Shown here: in pieces, positions 62,026-64,000 of the stretch | Position numbering within the stretch: position 1 is the stretch's first letter | How the letters are laid out: the number at the start of each line of letters is the position of its first letter | Assembly (NCBI GenBank): GCA_033549365.1 | Contig: JAWSUF010000003.1 | Location: 124,001-188,000, forward strand | Length of the DNA stretch: 64,000 bases | Reading direction: 5' to 3' | Source of the DNA: Acidobacteriota bacterium | GTDB taxonomy: Bacteria > Acidobacteriota > Aminicenantia > Aminicenantales > Saccharicenantaceae | Translations under genes and position numbers: made by a program | Notes under the pieces: model-generated | Seen by the model: the letters and a program-made list of their open reading frames with translations, nothing else | Databases searched by the model: none | What the model was told of the DNA's origin: nothing

Positions 62026-63212
62026 CGGATGACTTCGATCGCCTGGCCGTCTTTGAGCCCGTCGACACCGACGGTGACGATGACGTCGCCCTCGACCAGT
62101 CCGTCCGTCACCTCGACCTCGTCCTCTTCCATCAGGCCGATTTGGATTTCTCGTTGGACGGCTCTTTTTCCGTCAACGACGAAGGCGTAAATCTTGTTCT
62201 GGCGGAAAAGGAGGGCGCGGCGGGGGATGGCCAGAACATCGGCCTTGTCGCCGATCGAAATGCGGACTTCAACGAACATGCCCGGCTTGAGGCGCAACGT
62301 TTCATCGAAAACCTCGACCGTGACCTTGATCGTCCCTGTCTGGGTGTCGATCCGGGGGTTGATCAGCTTGACTTCGCCCGTGAAAGCCGTGCCGGGAAGA
62401 ACCTCGCCTGCGCTGACACCGGCGGGCAGGCCGGTCTTGAGCTGCACGGCATCCGTTGTGGGGACGAAAACACGGACGAGAAGAGGCTTGAAGTCCTCGA
62501 TGGTGAAGACCTGCTGGTTGGCGTTGACGCGGCCGCCGACCTCGACCAAGCGTTCCGTGATGAAGCCTTCGGACGGGGCGCGGAGCCGGGTCCAGCCCAG
62601 TTGAAGCTCCAGGTTTTTGTAGTTTTCCTGGCGGGTCCGGAGTTCGAACTGTCTCTGCTTGAATTGGGCTTCCTGGGCCTGGAATTCCTGTTCGGAAATC
62701 AGGTTTCTTTCGACCAGGGTCCGGCTCCGCTCGTAGTTCTTTTCGGCCTCATCCAGGCTGACCTGAGCCTGGTCGAGGGCGATCCGGGCCTGCTCGTAAC
62801 TGATTCGGACTTCGATGTCGTCCAGGACGGCCAAGACTTCGTTTTCCCGGACGTAATCGCCTTCCTCCCGGACGAGCTGCCGGACATAGGCGGGGAGGCG
62901 GGAGAAAACCTGGATTTTGCGAGACGGTTCGACGATGCCGTTCAGAACGAGATAAGATCTGAGGCTTTTTCGCGGGACGCGCATGACGTTCACGGGGACG
63001 GCCTGTTCTCCGCCGCCCGGCATTTTCATGCCGGGGCGGACGGCCGCATCGGGCCGTGTTTTTTGGGCCGTAGCCTCTTCAGGCGCGGACTTATCGGTCT
63101 GGACTTTCGCAGGGACCTGGGAGGCCGGATCAGGACGGGGGTCGCCGCTCCCGCTGCAGGCCCAGGCCAGAGCGGTGAGAGCCGTCAGGATGAGAATGAA
63201 GTTTTTTTTCAT
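62022..63212 (-). CDS. RND efflux periplasmic adaptor lipoprotein
   Basis: Membrane fusion protein of 396 residues. The ATG at 63212 gives a lipoprotein signal with lipobox ALAWAC; an earlier frame start at 63239 would push the signal inward. Domains seen are the lipoyl halves NGIVEPSRKIQVFSRLPAYV and WTRLRAPSEGFITERLVEVG, a long hairpin (residues about 120-190), the barrel FTIEDFKPLLVRVFVPTTDA, and the proximal domain. It is the first gene of the operon and the only adaptor for both permeases. Confidence 0.91.
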   Translation of the reverse strand: MKKNFILILTALTALAWACSGSGDPRPDPASQVPAKVQTDKSAPEEATAQKTRPDAAVRPGMKMPGGGEQAVPVNVMRVPRKSLRSYLVLNGIVEPSRKIQVFSRLPAYVRQLVREEGDYVRENEVLAVLDDIEVRISYEQARIALDQAQVSLDEAEKNYERSRTLVERNLISEQEFQAQEAQFKQRQFELRTRQENYKNLELQLGWTRLRAPSEGFITERLVEVGGRVNANQQVFTIEDFKPLLVRVFVPTTDAVQLKTGLPAGVSAGEVLPGTAFTGEVKLINPRIDTQTGTIKVTVEVFDETLRLKPGMFVEVRISIGDKADVLAIPRRALLFRQNKIYAFVVDGKRAVQREIQIGLMEEDEVEVTDGLVEGDVIVTVGVDGLKDGQAIEVIR

Positions 63213-63323
63213 CGTTGTCACCAATCGCACTTTACACATCGTCTCTGTTAATTTCTCTGCTTTAGACGCACACGGAATACTTTTCTTCCCTGAATCCTTC
63301 GATCGGGCCGATCCGGGCCGATA

Positions 63324-63352
63324 TGGACGCCGCCGGGGCGATGTGTTAGTAT
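63324..63352 (+). promoter_or_regulatory. Leaderless-type promoter of the terminal GT2 gene
   Basis: TGGACG at 63324-63329 and TAGTAT at 63347-63352 have 17-base spacing. The GTG at 63359 follows after 6 bases and no ribosome binding site is present. Confidence 0.55.
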
Positions 63353-63358
63353 TTTGCC

Positions 63359-64000
63359 GTGAAAATCTCGGCGGTCCTCATCACGCTGAACGAGGAAAAA
63401 CGTCTTGAACCGGCCCTGAGAAGTCTTCGCGATGTCGCCGATGAAATCATCGTCGTCGACAGCGGCAGCAAGGACGGCACGGTCCGCCTGGCCAAGAACT
63501 ACACCTCCCGCGTTTTCGAACGCGCCTGGGCCGGCTACGCCGACCAGAAAAACTACGCCAACGGTCTGGCCTCTCATCCCTGGATCCTTTCCCTCGACGC
63601 CGACGAGAGGTTGTCTCCGGAGCTTCGCCGGGAAATTCTGGACCTTAAGCCGGTGGATCCGGCCTGCAGCGCATTCTCCATGCCTCGGCGCGTCCATTAT
63701 CTGGGGAAATGGATCCGTCATTCGGGCTGGTATCCGGACCGCAAAATCCGCCTCTTCAGGATGGACAAGGCCCGATGGGACGGTGCTTTCGTCCATGAGA
63801 GCCTGGTCGTCTCGGGCGAAGTCCGCAAACTCAAAGGCGACATCCACCATTTCACCTACCGGGGCATCGACGACCATGTCGCCCGCATCAACCGCTTTTC
63901 CGAACTCGGCGCCCAGAAGCTCTATGCCGCCCGGAAAAAAAGCCGTTCCGGCCACCTGGTCTTTCTTCCGGCCGCCCGGTTTTTGAAATCCTACATTCTC
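63359..64000 (+). CDS. Family 2 glycosyltransferase (WaaE/KdtX-like), cut by window end
   Basis: Partial gene, 214 codons up to the window edge and still open. The GTG start gives KISAVLITLNEEKRLEPALR, the classic GT2 opening. VDSGSKDGTVRLA follows, then QKNYANGLASHPWILSLDAD (DXD-type metal site) and RIFLF-like KIRLFRMDKARWDGAFVHES. This layout is that of lipopolysaccharide core glucosyltransferases of the WaaE/KdtX group. It is easily missed because no ATG start exists. The C-terminus is outside the window. Confidence 0.85.
   Translation, partial: MKISAVLITLNEEKRLEPALRSLRDVADEIIVVDSGSKDGTVRLAKNYTSRVFERAWAGYADQKNYANGLASHPWILSLDADERLSPELRREILDLKPVDPACSAFSMPRRVHYLGKWIRHSGWYPDRKIRLFRMDKARWDGAFVHESLVVSGEVRKLKGDIHHFTYRGIDDHVARINRFSELGAQKLYAARKKSRSGHLVFLPAARFLKSYIL

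Noticed and set aside
58993-62190. 1065-codon plus-strand frame opposite the RND permease
   Set aside because: Its composition (Asp, Gly, His, Gln rich) is that of a shadow frame, with no domain, while the minus strand encodes a complete RND protein.

Overview
This is a high-GC (around 60%), gene-dense bacterial chromosome segment from a diderm (outer-membrane) organism. The marks are LolA, TolC, RND pumps, a TonB-dependent receptor and a DUF374 acyltransferase. A GWxTD-domain protein, an Oar-like TonB receptor with a carboxypeptidase-regulatory N-terminus, a giant sortilin/VPS10-type propeller protein and an MglA/roadblock operon together suggest the Acidobacteriota / Candidatus Aminicenantes neighbourhood. 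That placement is inference from gene content, not from a marker tree.

Layout. (a) 1-3.2 kb: the translation operon rpsI-rpsB-tsf-pyrH-frr. (b) 3.2-6 kb, minus strand: lolA, an ECF sigma factor, a zinc-finger anti-sigma factor and a bactofilin-like membrane protein. (c) 6.1-12.5 kb: housekeeping genes (symporter, acyltransferase, TPR protein, AMMECR1 protein, methyltransferase, MBL hydrolase, XerD). (d) 12.5-13.5 kb: a nested array of palindromic repeats with no genes. (e) 14.3-19.9 kb: a complete TolC/adaptor/RND efflux operon. (f) 19.9-25.1 kb, minus strand: seven genes encoding an MglA-like small GTPase, four roadblock-type or roadblock-like proteins, an unrecognised 362-residue protein, and a protein fusing a pseudokinase to a pseudo-receiver. 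This is the best candidate for an undescribed system. (g) 25.2-36.5 kb: VPS10-like protein, bacterial eRF1-like protein, tRNA-Leu(CAG), GWxTD lipoprotein, TonB receptor, and a tatA-methyltransferase-ROK kinase operon. (h) 36.7-40.6 kb: lepA, mtnA, tsaD. (i) 40.6-40.9 kb: a second copy of the palindromic repeat family. (j) 40.9-49.4 kb: a GT-C glycosyltransferase, a GT2 enzyme, TolC, a PAP2 enzyme and an S9 peptidase. (k) 49.4-55.7 kb, minus strand: an arsenic/thiol operon of eight genes, running from an AbrB-radical SAM protein through ArsR, a permease, two thioredoxins, a CcdA-like protein and an NADP-dependent reductase to ACR3, behind an ArsR-type operator. (l) 55.8-63.2 kb, minus strand: one adaptor and two tandem RND permeases. 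(m) 63.4 kb to the end: a truncated GT2 glycosyltransferase.

A window-wide theme is that many transcription-unit heads have no Shine-Dalgarno sequence. Instead they carry a -10 box 6-9 nt before the start codon, usually with a -35 box 17 bp further upstream. This implies leaderless or near-leaderless mRNAs. It also fixes several start codons that plain ORF calling gets wrong.

Genes inside operons overlap by ATGA in many places: the acyl/MBL/XerD unit, the GTPase cluster, both RND operons and the arsenic operon. No transposase, integrase of a mobile element, CRISPR array or rRNA was seen.
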